64,000 bases of DNA from Hippophae tibetana. Taxonomy: Eukaryota; Streptophyta; Magnoliopsida; Rosales; Elaeagnaceae. The notes below the pieces were generated by a model that had not been told where the DNA came from, did not search any database, and was given only the letters and a program-made list of their open reading frames with translations. The stretch spans positions 2,976,001 to 3,040,000 of the forward strand of contig CM072809.1 in assembly GCA_037013495.1 (NCBI GenBank), written 5' to 3'. Of this stretch, positions 34,066 to 46,848 are shown one piece after another; within the stretch, counting starts at the first letter, position 1, and each line of letters starts with the position of its first letter. Made by a program: the position numbers and the translations under genes.

Positions 34066-35965
34066 ACTATATTCCCTTTTTATGGTTAAAAACCTACCAT
34101 TTACTTGCATAAATGAAAACCAAAAATTACATTATATTAATATGAGACCATTGAATCTTTGAAGTGTTTAAATTTACATCGAGATCTACGTAAATGAAAT
34201 ATTATATATATTTTTATATGAGTCATATTGCGAGAACAATATGGCTAATTTATTTTATAGCAAACTTAAAAGTAAATTGGAAAATTACAAAAAATAATCC
34301 CTAAAATTTATAACAACAAAAAAACATCTAATAATATTGAACGGGATCTAACTAAATGATATTCAACATTTAACGGATCAAAATGACAGTAATTTAATTG
34401 TAAAAATGTATGAATTAGACATTATGAATGCTATTTTTGTAATTATAAGTTTTAAGAATATTATTTTGTTATTTTCTCTAATTAATTTAGCTTTAATTCT
34501 TAGCAATAACTTATATTGTTATGAGAATTATAATTTTTATATTGCTTAAAATAAAACTTTAGTAAATAGTATTAATTAAGGTATTTTTTGATAATGATAA
34601 TGATTTATGATTTATTATTAAATAATTAATTTTATGATTTATGATTTTTTATAAAAATAATCAACAATATGTTTAGTAACAATTTTTACTTTGTGATTTT
34701 AAAGAAAAAAATCAAAAAGTACTTATAAGTTGTTTGATAATGTTTTTTTATTTTTTTTCGAAGACTTAAAATTTTTTTTGGTTATTATTTATAAATTTTA
34801 TGTTTTTAATCATTTTCTTCAAATACTTATAAATAAAAAAAATCATAAGACTTTATTTAATTGTTAAAAAAATATTTAGTAAAAATGAGAAGAAAAAAAC
34901 TCATAAATCAAAATTTTAAGTCAAAAATTTTATTTTTAAAAATTTATGAGTTACTTCGTATTTTGATAATTACTCATTAAAAAAGTAAAAATTAAAATAA
35001 AGAATGTTATCAAATATAACTTATCAAAAAATCAAAAATTAATTCATTATCATACAATTTATACGTAATCAAAATTTTATTTTTAAAGATTTATGAATTA
35101 CTTCGTATTTTGATAATTATTCATTGAAAAATTAAAAATTAAACTAAAGAATCGTTATCAAATATAATTTATCAAAAAATTAATTAAAAAAATCAAAAAA
35201 TAATTTATAATCAATTTAAAAAAATCAAAAATTAATTCATTATCACAGTGATGGATACTTAAGGGTGGGTCACAAATTTGAAGCTAAGAAAGAGCGAAAA
35301 GAATGTGTACAACCTGGTAATATAATGGTAGAATAATCACTCGTTAAAGACCAACACACATATATCTTGAGATGTTTTGTGTCATTTGGTGAACTAGACG
35401 AGGTTAAAATAGAGCGAAGTCTAACTTGCCTACCATTCATATATTTCATATGGTTTCAAACTTGGATTACAAATTAAAAATAGTTAATCATATTGTCCAA
35501 TACTACTAGATGAACCGCTGTAGTTGCAATCATGTCAATTTGTAACTTCTCATTTTTTTATAAGATGGATTTATTTGACGTATAGAGCAGTACAAGTAGC
35601 ATTACTCGTCTTAAATTTATTGGGATGATTAATGCTGCCAATTCAACACTCTCTCTACCAATAAAAAGAAACGGAATAGAAAAATGTATCTCTAATACAT
35701 TTTCATCATGCAATTCGTGATATAAGATGGTGCCGAAGAATCAGAGTAATTTCCATATGCGTGAGTACTTGATAGGTTACAGCCTTACAGGCACTGATCC
35801 AACTTATATTTTTTAGTTGCAAGAATATAGTGAAAGGGTGAGAAGTAAGAGAGACGAGCTCCTCATTCTCTCTAAATTTCTCTTTCCTCTTCTTCACTTT
35901 TACATATTTCCTTTATTTTGAGTTTCACAGAGAATTTCCTCCTCTCTGATAGCTATTTGTCCCAT
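34066..35965. other. remainder of copy B and flanking AT-rich sequence
   Basis: After copy B ends at about 35069, the segment 35070-35246 repeats part of it (34912-35069), a local tandem duplication. From 35421 a block of about 100 bp repeats 30589-30690 (cctaccattcatatatttcat and onward), so the two blocks bracket copy B. No gene recognised. Confidence 0.65.
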
Positions 35966-35970
35966 ATTTT

Positions 35971-36585
35971 TGTTGGGTTTTCCTCTTGATTTGGAGGAGC
36001 CCAAGTGAAGCTCATAGAGTAAGAAGAGGAAATTATGTCTTTTCATTGCTTTAATTAATAAACTCATTTATGGTTTGTTGTGTGTGGAAATCTGCAGAGA
36101 AAAAACGAGTGCAGAAAAACAGGAGCTACAGCAGAAAAACTGAGCAGTTTTTCAGTTTTTTCTTCTCCAGCAAGCCTTCATCAAGTGCTCCGATCGAAGG
36201 TCGTTTGTGGTCCGATAAAACTAAAATTTTGTAGGCAGGTTCACGACTCACGACTCTTTAATCTGTGCGATGGGATTTGAATTTTGCTCACCGGTTTGAG
36301 AAATTCTTGATGTTGTTGTTGATTGTTTGCCTCTAGTTTTACCTAAAGAGAACTGTTGTACAATTGTTTCTTGATAGTGGAAGTTTTGAAGAGGAGTGTC
36401 GTGGTTGTTTTCTTCCTACACCGGGAAGGTTTTTCCACGTAAATTGTTTGTGTTATTTTGTGCATATTTTCATTTTGAGCTCTATTATTTTTTTCCTAAA
36501 AGATTCACACAAAGAAGGATAATAGGTTTAATTCCGCTGTTTAGAACTTGATTAAATTCGTAAGAAAATTGTGATTATCCAAACA
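35971..36585 (+). repeat. 5' LTR of C5
   Basis: 615 bp. It is about 75 bp shorter than the 3' LTR because a segment after gagaaatt near 36305 is missing. The 3' LTR and the C7 LTR both keep that segment, so this is a deletion in this copy. Confidence 0.94.
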
Positions 36586-36654
36586 AAGTGGTATCAGAGA
36601 TGTGGTTATTATTGTGAAATTTCTTGTGTTGAATAATGTAAGCAAATTTGAGTA

Positions 36655-39600
36655 GAATGAATACTTTGAATGGTTCTAATGGAACTCCGTTGATAGATCA
36701 CTTGAATATGTTCCAAGGAATAATCAATCAGTTAGCTGGAATGGGTATCAAGTTTGATGATGAGATTTAGGGGTTGTGTTTATTGGGTACGTTGCTGGAC
36801 TCTTGGGAAACATTTAGAATGTCATTAAGTAACTCAGCTCCAAATGGTGTAATCAATATGGATCTGGCTAAGAGTAGTGTTTTGAATGAAGAAATGAGAA
36901 GAAAATCACATGGGTCTTCTCAACAGTCAGAGATTTTGGTTACAGAAAGAAGAGGGATGAGTAAAAGCAGGATTTCAAGAACAAAGAAAAAGGAAGAAGC
37001 AAGTCTAGGTTTTCTAATATTGAGTGTCATCACTGTGGCATGAAATGGCACATCAAGAAATATTGTAGACAGTTGAAGCGTGGTAACAAGAAGAAAGACA
37101 AAGAACAAGAGGGTGATGTTGGTAAAGAAAATGATCGAGTTGCCACCGCTAGTTCAGAAGACTTTCTCGTTGTTTATAATGAAGATGTTGTCAATGTTGC
37201 ATGTCACGAGGTCAGTTGGGTTATTGATAGTGGAGCATCCCTTCATGCTACGTCTCGAGAGGACTTCTTTACATCCTATACAACAGGTGATTTTGGGACA
37301 GTGAAGTTGTTAAATGATGGCTTGGTTAAAGTCATTGGTATTGGAGATGTGTGTTTGGAGATGAATAATGGCACAAGGCTACTTCTTAAAGGGGTAAAAC
37401 ATATTCCTAAAATTCGTTTGAACTTGATCTCTGTAGGTAAACTTGATGATGAATGATATTACAATACTGTTAGTAATGGTCAATGGAAACTTACTAAATG
37501 TGCTATGGTTATTGCTCGTGGGAACAAGCATTCCAGTTTGTATATACTGCAGGCGAGACTCTTTAAAGATGTTATTAATGCTGTGACAAATGAGCTCACA
37601 TCAGAATTGTGACATAAGAGACTTGCTCACATGAGTGAGAAAGGCTTGGCAGTATTGACTAAAAAGAATCTTCTTTCTGGAATGAATGATGTTTGTTTAA
37701 AAAGATGTACTCATTGTTTGGTAGGAAAGCAAAATAGAGTTTCTTTCAAGAGTTCCCCTCCTTCAAGAAAACAATACATACTTGATTTGGTACATTCAGA
37801 TGTATGTGGTCCTATGAAGACAAAAACTTTGGGTGGTGCCTGTTATTTTGTGACCTTCATAGATGATTGTTCAAGAATGTTATGGGTGTACACTTTGAAG
37901 AGTAAAGATCAAGTATTAGATGTGTTTAAACAGTTTCAAGCCTTAGTTGAGAGACAAACTGGGAAGAAATTGTGGTACATCAGAACAGATAATAGGGGAG
38001 AGTATTCAGGTCCTTTTGATGAGTATTGTAGGCATCAGGGCATTTGACATCAAAATACACCTCCCAAGACTCCTCAGTTAAATGGGTTCGGTGAGAGAAT
38101 GAACAGGACATTGGTTGAAAAAGTAAGATGTCTTCTTTCGCAGGCTCAGTTGCCAAGATCTTTCTATGGTGAGGCTTTGAATACAGTTGTACATGTTCTT
38201 AATCTCACACCATGTGTTCCACTTCAGTTTGATGTACCAAACAGAGTTTGGATTGGCAAAGATGTTTCTTATGATCATCTTCGCGTTTTTGGTTGCAAGG
38301 CATTTGTGCATATACCAAAAGATGAGAGATCTAAGCTCGATGTGAAGACACGACAGTGTATCTTTGTTGGTTATGGTCTGGATGAATTTGGTTATAGATT
38401 TTATGATCCAATTGAGAAGAAAACTGGTAAGGAGTCGTGATGTTGTGTTTATAGAAAATCAAACTATACAAGATGTTGAGAAGATAGAAAAAGGAGTCCA
38501 TCAGTATAACGATGATTTGATTGACCTAGATCAGGTTCCTTTATTAGTACAGATGGAACAAAATGTTAAAGATGACCAACAAGGTTTAGATGATGTAGAT
38601 ATGCAAGCTGGAACAAATCACCAAACTACTGATCAGTTGTTAGAACCAGAAATTCCACCCAAGAGGTCTACCAGAGACCGACGTCCTTCCACACGATATG
38701 ATACAAATGGGTATGTGTTATTGACAGATGAGAGAGAACCTCAATGTTATGCAGAAGTGATGGAAGATGGAAAGAAAACACACTAGGTTGGTGCTATGGA
38801 AGATGAGATGCAGTCAATGTATGACAATCACATGTTTGAGCTGGTAAAGTTGTCTATGGGTAAGAGAGCTTTGAAGAACAAGTGTGTCTACAGGGTGAAG
38901 CAAGAAGAACACAATTCACAACCACGATACAAAGCTAGACTGGTCGTCAAGGGATTCAGTCAAAGAAAAGGTATTGACTTTGATGATATTTTCTCTCCTG
39001 TTGTGAAGATGTCTTCCATACATGTTATTCTAGGTCTAGCACCAAGCTTGGATTTAGAAATTGAGCAAATGGACGTGAAAACTTCCTTTCTTCATAGTGG
39101 GTTGAAGGAAGAGATTTATATGGAGCAGCTAGAGGGTTTTGAGGTTAAAGGAAAAAAAGATTACGTATGTCGGTTAAAGAAAAGCCTCTACGGGTTGAAG
39201 CAAGCACCTAGACAATGGTATAAGAAGTTTGAGTCAGTTATGGGGGAGTATGGTTATAAGAAGACTACTTCTGATCATTGTGTTTTTGTGCAGAAATTTT
39301 CTGATGATGACTTTATCATTTTATTGTTCTATGTTGATGACATGTTGATTGTTGGCAGAAATTCTTCAAAAAATGATAATTTGAAGAAGCAGTTGAGTAA
39401 GTCCTTTGCCATGAAGGACTTGGGACTAGCAAAACAAAGTATTCGAATTTGTCGAGACAAGAAAATAAAGAAGTTGTACATGTCACAAGAACGATACATC
39501 AACAAGGTACTTGAAAGGTTTCACATGGATAAAGCTAAAGTGTTTTCTTCTCCTTTATCTAATCACTTTAAGTTGAGATCGAGTCAAAGCCATTCAACAG

Positions 39601-40295
39601 ATAAAGAGAAGAAAGATATGGAAAATGTTTCATATGCCTCAGCAGTAGGAAGCTTAATGTATGCAATGGTGTGTACGAGACTAGACATAGCTCATGCAGT
39701 TGGAGTTTTTAGTCGTTTTCTTTCGAATCCAGGAAGAGAGCATTGGGATGCAGTAAAGTGGATTATGAGATATCTTCGAGGTACTTCCAAGTTAACACTT
39801 AGCTTTGGAAGTGGAAAACCAGTGTTAGTTAGATACACTGATTCAGATTTGGCAAGAGATGAAGATTCTCGTAAGTCTACTTCAGGTTATCCAATTACTT
39901 TCTCTGGTGGAGCAGTTTCTTGGCAATCAAGATTGCAAAAGTGTGTTGCACTTTCTACAGCAGAGCCGGAGTTTATTGCAGCAACGGAAGCTTGTAAGGA
40001 GTTGTTGTGGATGAAATAGTTTTTGAGAGAACTTGGTTTCAAGCAGCAGAAATATGTGTTATTCTACGATAATTAGAGTTCTATTCACCTAGCGAAGAAC
40101 TCGACATTTCACTCAAGATCAAAGCATATTGATGTGAGGTATCATTGGATAAGGGATACTCTTAACAATAAGTTGCTTGAACTTGAGAAAATCTATACTG
40201 ATGAGAATGGATCTGACATACTAACAAAAGCAGTGTCAAGAGAAAAACTTATAGTTTGTTGTTCAATTGCCGGGATGGCGGATCCCTCAATCTAA
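36655..40295 (+). pseudogene. copia gag-pol of C5, disrupted
   Basis: Compared with C7, roughly 300 bp of gag are missing after about 36680. The rest of gag runs to a CCHC-like knuckle (CHHCGMKWHIKKYC near 37028), with a stop at 36768 and a frame change near 36960. Protease has DSGASLHATS at about 37230. Stops interrupt at 37454, 37609 and 38045. Integrase keeps HSDVCGP and NGFGERMNRT. A shift near 38420 and a stop at 38784 precede reverse transcriptase (38796 onward) with YVDDM intact. RNase H has stops at 40017 and 40072. The sequence resembles tobacco Tnt1 in motif wording and order. Confidence 0.93.
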
Positions 40296-40313
40296 TCGAA
40301 AAAGGGGGAGATT

Positions 40314-41003
40314 TGTTGGGTTTTCCTCTTGATTTGGAGGAGCCCAAGGGAAGCCCATAGAGTAAGAATGGCCAATCATGTCATTTCATTGCTTTAATTA
40401 ATAAACCCATTTAGGGTTTGTTGTGTGTGGAAATCTACAGAGAAAAAACGAGTGCAGAAAAGCAGGAGCTACATCAGAAAAACTGAGCAGTTTTTCAGTT
40501 TCTTCTTCGCCAGTAAGCCTTCATCAAGTGCTGCGATCGAAGGTCGTTTGTGGTCCGATTAAGCTAAAATTTTTCAGGAAGGTTCACGACTCAAGACTCT
40601 TTAATCTGTGCGGTGGGATTTGGATTTGGCTTATCGGTTTGAGAAATTATGAGCAGTGAACAATGACTACGAATTGGGTTAGATCTCTCCATTTTTCTTG
40701 AAATAATTATTAGTTTTCAAGAAGTGTATTCTTGATGTTGTTGTTGATTGTTTGCTTCTAGTTTTACCTAGAAAGAACTGTTGTACAATTTTTTCTTGAT
40801 AGTGAAAGTTTTGGATAGGAGTGTCGTGGTTGTTTTCCTGGGAAGATTTTTACACGTAAATTACTCGTGTTGATTTTGTGCATGTTTTCATTTTGAGCTC
40901 TATTATTTGTTTCCTAAAAGATTCACACAAAGAAAGAGAATAAGTTTAATTCCGTTGTTTAAAACTTGATTAAGTTCGTAGAAAAATTGTGATTCTCCTA
41001 ACA
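40314..41003 (+). repeat. 3' LTR of C5
   Basis: 690 bp, matching the 5' LTR and the C7 LTR (62074-62740). The right target duplication ATTTT follows at 41004. Confidence 0.95.
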
Positions 41004-41008
41004 ATTTT

Positions 41009-41847
41009 TTTCATTATTTATAAATAATATGTTACTTCGAAGTTTTATTTTTTTCAAATTCTTCTTTATGAATATCAAATTGAATATTATGAAAATTTTG
41101 TATACTTCTTTGACCCTTATAAGTTATATCTACAAAATTTTATTAAGATACACATATTTTATTCAATATAAAGATTCATTGATATATCTCTTCAAGCATT
41201 CATAGGTCATATAAAACACTTTTGTAAAAGATTTCAAAATTTTCATATAAACATCATCAAATATATTTTTAAAAATATATCACTGTATCAATTAATCTAC
41301 CTAAATATAGAGCACCAACGAGAACTCAAAAATATTCTCAAAGAACTTATTGGGTGTCTTACTGATAACTAGATTGAAAAATTTTGTTTTCAATCTTATA
41401 CTTTCATATATCTAAAAAAATAGGAACCTGTCTTTTTATATGTTTTTCTATTATTAATAAAATTCTCTACTATTTTCACGCACATATATATTTCTTTTAG
41501 ATTTTAAGGTTTAAATATTTAAAGTTTTTTTTTAAATTTTTGAGTTTAAAGTTTGAATTTTAAGGTTAGATCTTAGGATTAAAATTTTAGTATATATAAA
41601 TTAAGTTTATAAAAAAATAGGTAACTATCGCACAATCGTCCCATGTATCATTCATATATATATATTCAAAGGTTGAAGGAATAAACAGTAAAACACTTAT
41701 TATAGCTTCTTTGGTTTAGATAAAATCAAGAAACCTCAAATAATCGCAACTGCATAAAAGGAAAAATAATGGAAATTAATATTTTTCAGAACATCTTCCA
41801 GCATAGTTGATTAGACGACTTATTCAGTAAAGAGAATGCCCTTATCT
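41009..41847. other. AT-rich spacer downstream of the pyrophosphatase gene
   Basis: Contains the presumed 3' UTR and polyadenylation zone of the minus-strand pyrophosphatase gene close to 41847. Nothing else is recognised. C5 inserted about 840 bp past the stop codon. Confidence 0.6.
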
Positions 41848-44821
41848 CTATCGCCTCAACGTGTGGAGAACGTACTCACCATACAGGTCCCTGCATCCAA
41901 TGGATAAGGTGTTAGCAAAATTAGAGCGATGGATGGGTATTAGTTGTTTGATCTTGTCCTTAGAAGGAAGTGTATGTATCCTTGTGTTAGTGTGTAGGTC
42001 CCAATGCACTATACGTTGCACTCTAGACACTGCAACTTGTCGCGCGCTAATTGGTAATGTGACAAGGTGATTATATCTTCCTATTCTGCCGACCTAGGAT
42101 AGTCGGGTAAGATAAGCTCCAAGTATGAAGATATGAAATAGGCCGGAAGGCTTGTTTTGGAAAAAGTCCCGACTCAGAACTAAGATGGGAATATGGATAT
42201 CTTATTTAATTGAGTAGAATGGTAAATGTCTCTTATATTAATATTAATTCATTGGTGTTATATAATTTTAGTTTAAAAAATTAACAATTATGGATAAAAA
42301 AACATTATTTTAGTGATTTTTTATTAAAATAATATTTTAATATAAAAAATAATTAAATAATACCGTTTTATTTGGTAAGTAACTATAGAATGTTCGTGAA
42401 GGTTCAGCAGTCCCATACAGACCCAATGTAAATTTTAATTTTAGGAAATCTCTTCATGGAAGTTCGATGGACACTGTGAGTTAAAGAAGTAAATACAAAG
42501 GGTCCTGAGGTAGATATGAGGGGAATTTTTATCATTTTAAATAAAACTAAAAATGGATGTGCAGAGTAATAAGAATGGATTTGTTTAGAATTTCCCCATA
42601 AATATGGGATGGCCTAACCTAGGGCTAGGAACCTCAATTTGGCCTTCTTATTTTTTTCCCAAAAAACCCAATGTGGGCTATGCCTTATCCGTACTTGCAA
42701 CCAAATTTGAAAGGGGGAGCAACAAAAGCAGTGGCTCAAGACCAAAAAAAAAATTATAATTTTGCTTCCTAACTGCAAAATCTCTTCTTTCCTAAAAATG
42801 TAATTCAAAGCTAGAAAAAGCTTAGATCTACTTACATTGAATATTGAATGGCTTCAAGGGCAGACTCGGAAGGCAAAAAATCATTAACAGCCACCTCTTT
42901 GTTCTCATTCTTCTTGTCTGTAATATGGTGAAGGAAGCACAATTCTTCACAATGTAACAACAACAACAACAACCCCTAATAAAATCGTCATGAGTCTAAA
43001 GTCTGAAATATGTATTATTGGAGGATACAGTCTTCAAAGAAACGACGGATTTCTGAAAGACGATGAGGGGGAAGCTCTTTAATGTCAGTATAGTGTTTAT
43101 ATTCTGGATCATCAGCGCAAACAGCAATGATCTTATCATCCTTCTCTCCCTGGGAAAGCACAGAGGAGTTATCACAAAAAAAAGTTGATGAGAAGAGCCA
43201 GAAAGTTTCATACAGTTAATAATAAGAAGTCTATATTAAGTACCTGGTCAATCATGGGCATAACTCCTAAGGGTTTGGCTCTCAGAAAACAACCAGGAAC
43301 GACTGGTTCCTGTTCAAATCATTAATTTGGATCCAGTATTTTATAACAATGAAGTGTCAATTTGAAGTGATTGGAGTTCTGGGGGAAAAAATCATGCTGT
43401 CTTATACGAATAATGTAGAGTCATGCGTTAATCATCATTCTAGAAATTAGGGATCCTAGTGAATTTGATTTCTACTCTTCTTTTTCTATTTCCTTTTCTT
43501 TTCTTTGGCAGATATCATAACATGGTAGCAAAGACTATGATATTTGATTATGTCATAAATAGTTCAGAACTTGGTATAATGCTAGTAGGGCGAATTCGAA
43601 TAACTACCTGCATAAGAACTAGACAATCCATAGGATCATTGTCTTCACACAGTGTGCGGGGGATGAAACCATAGTTGTGTGGATAAACTACTGAAGAATA
43701 CAAAACTCGATCAACCTGAAATCGCGATGAATTTTTGAACATTTTAAACAAAGCAAAAATAGTGTCTTCAGTGGCCAACTTTATGAGGCAAAAGCATAAC
43801 TACAAGCCACTTTCTATCCAAGCAAATTTAGAGTCTTTCATACAGAGAATTATGAGCCCTCCATGAGTAGCATTAGAAATTAGTTTTAACTGGATAGGGA
43901 GTTTTCCAAGAAACATGCTCCAAAGTCCTATCTAAAAATCTCAAACAACTTGAATCAAAAACTGGAAGGACCTTCAATTTTCTAGAAGTGAAACATACCT
44001 TTATCAATCCTGTTTTCTTGTCAAGTTCGTATTTGACTTTACTTCCTTTGGGTATCTCAACCACCTGATACAATTATGGCAAAAAAAAATCAACAATATT
44101 GTGATGCTTCATATTGTACTAACAAGAAAGAAGGAACTTCTGTTAAAGACATGTAACTCCAGTACTAGTGTTGAATTTTATCATTACAAGGGAATTACTT
44201 GAACAAGATAAGAACAAACTGAAAAATCTAGAAGAAAGAGATTTGGTACGGTTTAATGAACATGGTTGTTTTATGTATATCATTTTATCAAAGCTAGTCT
44301 ACAAGTGCACACTAAAGTCTGTAAAACCAAATTGCAAATAGATGGAGCTGTTATATTATTTGGTTCTCCTTTGTTTTTCTGTTTGGTTGGATAATCTCTC
44401 TTGAATGATATTTGGTGCTTTACAGAAGTTCTGGTATCTTCCTATATATACTTCTTTCATAAAAATTCTGCACACTCAAATGAACAAAGAGTATCTCCTC
44501 ATTTCAAAGATCTAATGCAAGGAAAGAGAACTACTTGAAGGTTTATGTACTCTGGCACTTATTAAAGTAGGAGGTAATACGTACAACATTGCAAATAGAT
44601 GGAGCTGTAGGACCTGTGAAGAACATTTGGAACATAATAAGTTTCTTCATGTTTTGCATGCACGATAAAAATATAAATGAGTCAGTCAAGTCAGATTAAG
44701 TACCAATCTCTAGATCATGCCATGGATGTGCAGCAACTGATCTTCTTGACAAAGATGAGAGAATCCTCTCATTCAATTTTGGGGTTTGACGGGTTTCTTT
44801 ATTTTCTTCTTGTTCACTCAT
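41848..44821 (-). CDS. PPA: soluble inorganic pyrophosphatase (family I), 8 coding exons
   Basis: The coding exons are 44821-44704, 44613-44585, 44064-43999, 43715-43608, 43309-43244, 43149-43029, 42917-42836 and 41890-41848, joining to 210 residues. All junctions have GT and AG ends and keep phase. The protein hydrolyses pyrophosphate to phosphate in the cytosol with Mg2+. Seen in order: [15 protein letters not shown] (25-40), [38 protein letters not shown] with the family signature D96-N-D98-P-M-D101, then GEKDDK (130-135), [17 protein letters not shown], and the C terminus EYVLHTLRR. Length equals typical plant PPA proteins (about 211-216). No lesion is seen. The position between NGATHA and the receptor-like gene matches Arabidopsis PPA3. 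Confidence 0.96.
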
Positions 44822-46848
44822 GTCTGACTAGAGATACAAAGCATATATATGATTTATAGAAGTTGATTAAACATGCCAAAACGTAGAGAATATTTACTCA
44901 GTCTATGAATTAAAATGGTACATATAAGAGGCTATGATATAGAATTACTAGATTCTGCAGTAGTGCATAAGAATTCAACAAAATGAGGCATCAAATTACC
45001 AAATAGCTGAGGCAATAGATAAGTTTGCTAAAACATAATTAAAAAATTGGCGAGATTAGATACAATCAAACTGAACAAACATAATATTACATTAGACTCT
45101 CTATGTCAATAAACCCTCAATATTTATGCATTTCTTGGATAACATCTTGCTAGGACGATTAATCTGTCTGCTTCTAACAAGAAGAGACCCACTCCAAGTG
45201 GCATGAACTTGTCCGCTTTGATCCATAATTGCATGTTCAGTGGGTTCACAACCATAACTTAACAGTTCGGCGGGAGGTCCCGGCTTTACTTTTAGAAAGA
45301 AACCTCAAAACTCATCATGTAATTTAGAGAGTGCTCACCTCTTATAACTACATCACCACTTAACTTAAACTAATGTAATATATGTGCAGACACACTGCAT
45401 CACATCTTATTCTTTCAATCTTCATCATGGTTAGAATTTAAACCTTTTCTTTTACCGGTGCAAAACAAATTTAACAAGAAAATTATGGCCATACAGCAAA
45501 TAAAATAGAATATACCAAAGTACCCTAAACAACAAAAGGGTCCTTCCCCTTGGTCGTCCATATCCTAATCCACTTCCCCTCCCCTTAAATTGTTAAATTG
45601 TAGTAGTTAATCAACTTAGTCTGTCAAAATGTGGATCTATCCCTTGAAAAAGGGAAAAATTCAAAAGAGCAGAACAAATTACAATTGACATTTGTTCGAT
45701 CCTTATCTCCCGAACCATTTGCTCAGCGAATTCGTTTTGCTTCTTATTAATTTTTTCTCTATTTCTTATGTATTGAACTCATCTGATCCATTATCAAAAA
45801 TACGTTGGGATCTCAAAGGTTGTATCAAATATTAAATTGAACTGCTAATAAACCAAGGCCAAAAGTTCATTCATTAAGAGTCGATTATATATAGTCGCAT
45901 AGATTAGAATATTATATATCAAAACTGGAAAATGTTTACACATCGATAGAGTCGTACGGTTGATCAAAAATCAAAATATGCAGAAAAAATACAAAGTTAT
46001 AACAGTATTTGAGCAAGCAAACATACCTTAAGATTGTTGGTTCAGACTTCGGAGAAATTTGATTGAGATGGGAAATTTATAAAGAGAGGACAGAAAATCT
46101 AGACGGGCACTAAACGCTTATTGGAAAGAAAACTGGTTATATAGTGGGCGGACAGATTAAGGAAGGAAACCGAAGAATGGGACATTGCTCACTTGGTCAA
46201 AATGTTTTTTATTTTTATTTTTTATTTTTATTTTTTATGGGAAGATAATAAGGTAGTTAGCCAGCTACCAAGCCAATCCCACGTGTCTTTTTTGTTCTTA
46301 TATTGAACTTCATTTAGTGAATTAAAATGCTTATTTTTTTTTTTAAATATGTTTGAAATTTTAAAAAAATTGTTTTGTTGTCTAATTTTATATGATTTTT
46401 ATGGGTATTAAGATGACTTAAATTCGAAACTATATGTATAAATATAAAAATATATGATGCGTGATTTTTATTTAAAAAACATTCTCTTTTTAAAATTAAA
46501 AATGTGTGAATCTTTCTTGAGCAAAAAATATCATTCTATCAGGCATTCGATTAAAAACTTCTTCAAATAAAATCAAAGGAACAAAATTTTCTTTCAAAAG
46601 AAAGCTTATAGCCCAATGTTCAATCTTAGTCTACTTAATCAGAAGCATAGTAATTTTTACTTAGCTATTTTCTTTAAATTGGTACTAAGATAACATACAT
46701 TACACAGAAGTCTACAATATTACCAATTACAATTGATAAGACATGAACTGAACAGATATGATCAGCAGCTATGCTTTCAATTTTTTATTTTCTTTCAAGG
46801 GCAAAGAGAAACTGAATATGTACAACATTAATGTTAATTTAAAACCTA
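44822..46848. other. 5' UTR intron and promoter of PPA; 3' flank of the receptor gene
   Basis: On the minus strand an AAG|GTATGT donor at about 46025 and a TCTCTAG acceptor just before the PPA start (about 44827) suggest a 5' UTR intron of roughly 1.2 kb. This is inferred from splice-like signals only. The segment 46200-46848 is AT-rich and should contain the PPA promoter and the 3' UTR of the receptor-like gene. Confidence 0.5.
46137..46144 (-). promoter_or_regulatory. TATA box candidate for PPA
   Basis: CTATATAA on the minus strand lies about 110 bp upstream of the proposed 5' UTR donor. A second TATA-like ttataaat lies nearer, at about 46077-46084. Confidence 0.4.

Larger units (their letters stand above)
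30695..35069. repeat. duplicated AT-rich segment, copy B (interrupted)
   Basis: Colinear with copy A (17405-18911), but with a block of about 460 bp inserted around 30766-31222 and C4 at 31455-34065. Next to C4, 83 bp present in copy A (17757-17839) are missing. Outside these breaks the copies are highly similar over about 1.4 kb. Confidence 0.85.
35971..41003 (+). mobile_element. Ty1/copia element C5 (Tnt1/Tork-like), decayed
   Basis: A 5033-bp element in plus orientation. LTRs lie at 35971-36585 and 40314-41003 (TGTTGGGTTTTCC start, AACA end). A primer site TGGTATCAGAGA is at 36589-36600 and a polypurine tract (aaaaagggggaga) at about 40299-40311. A perfect 5-bp duplication ATTTT flanks it (35966-35970 and 41004-41008). 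Gag has an internal deletion and pol several stops. C7 at the right edge is the same family. Confidence 0.96.

Noticed and set aside
42614..42808. Minus-strand frame in the last PPA intron
   Set aside because: It lies between confirmed PPA exons and shows no homology; treated as intron sequence.
42960..42974. caa repeat near the PPA gene as a coding polyglutamine tract
   Set aside because: It lies in an intron between confirmed PPA exons (42917 and 43029).
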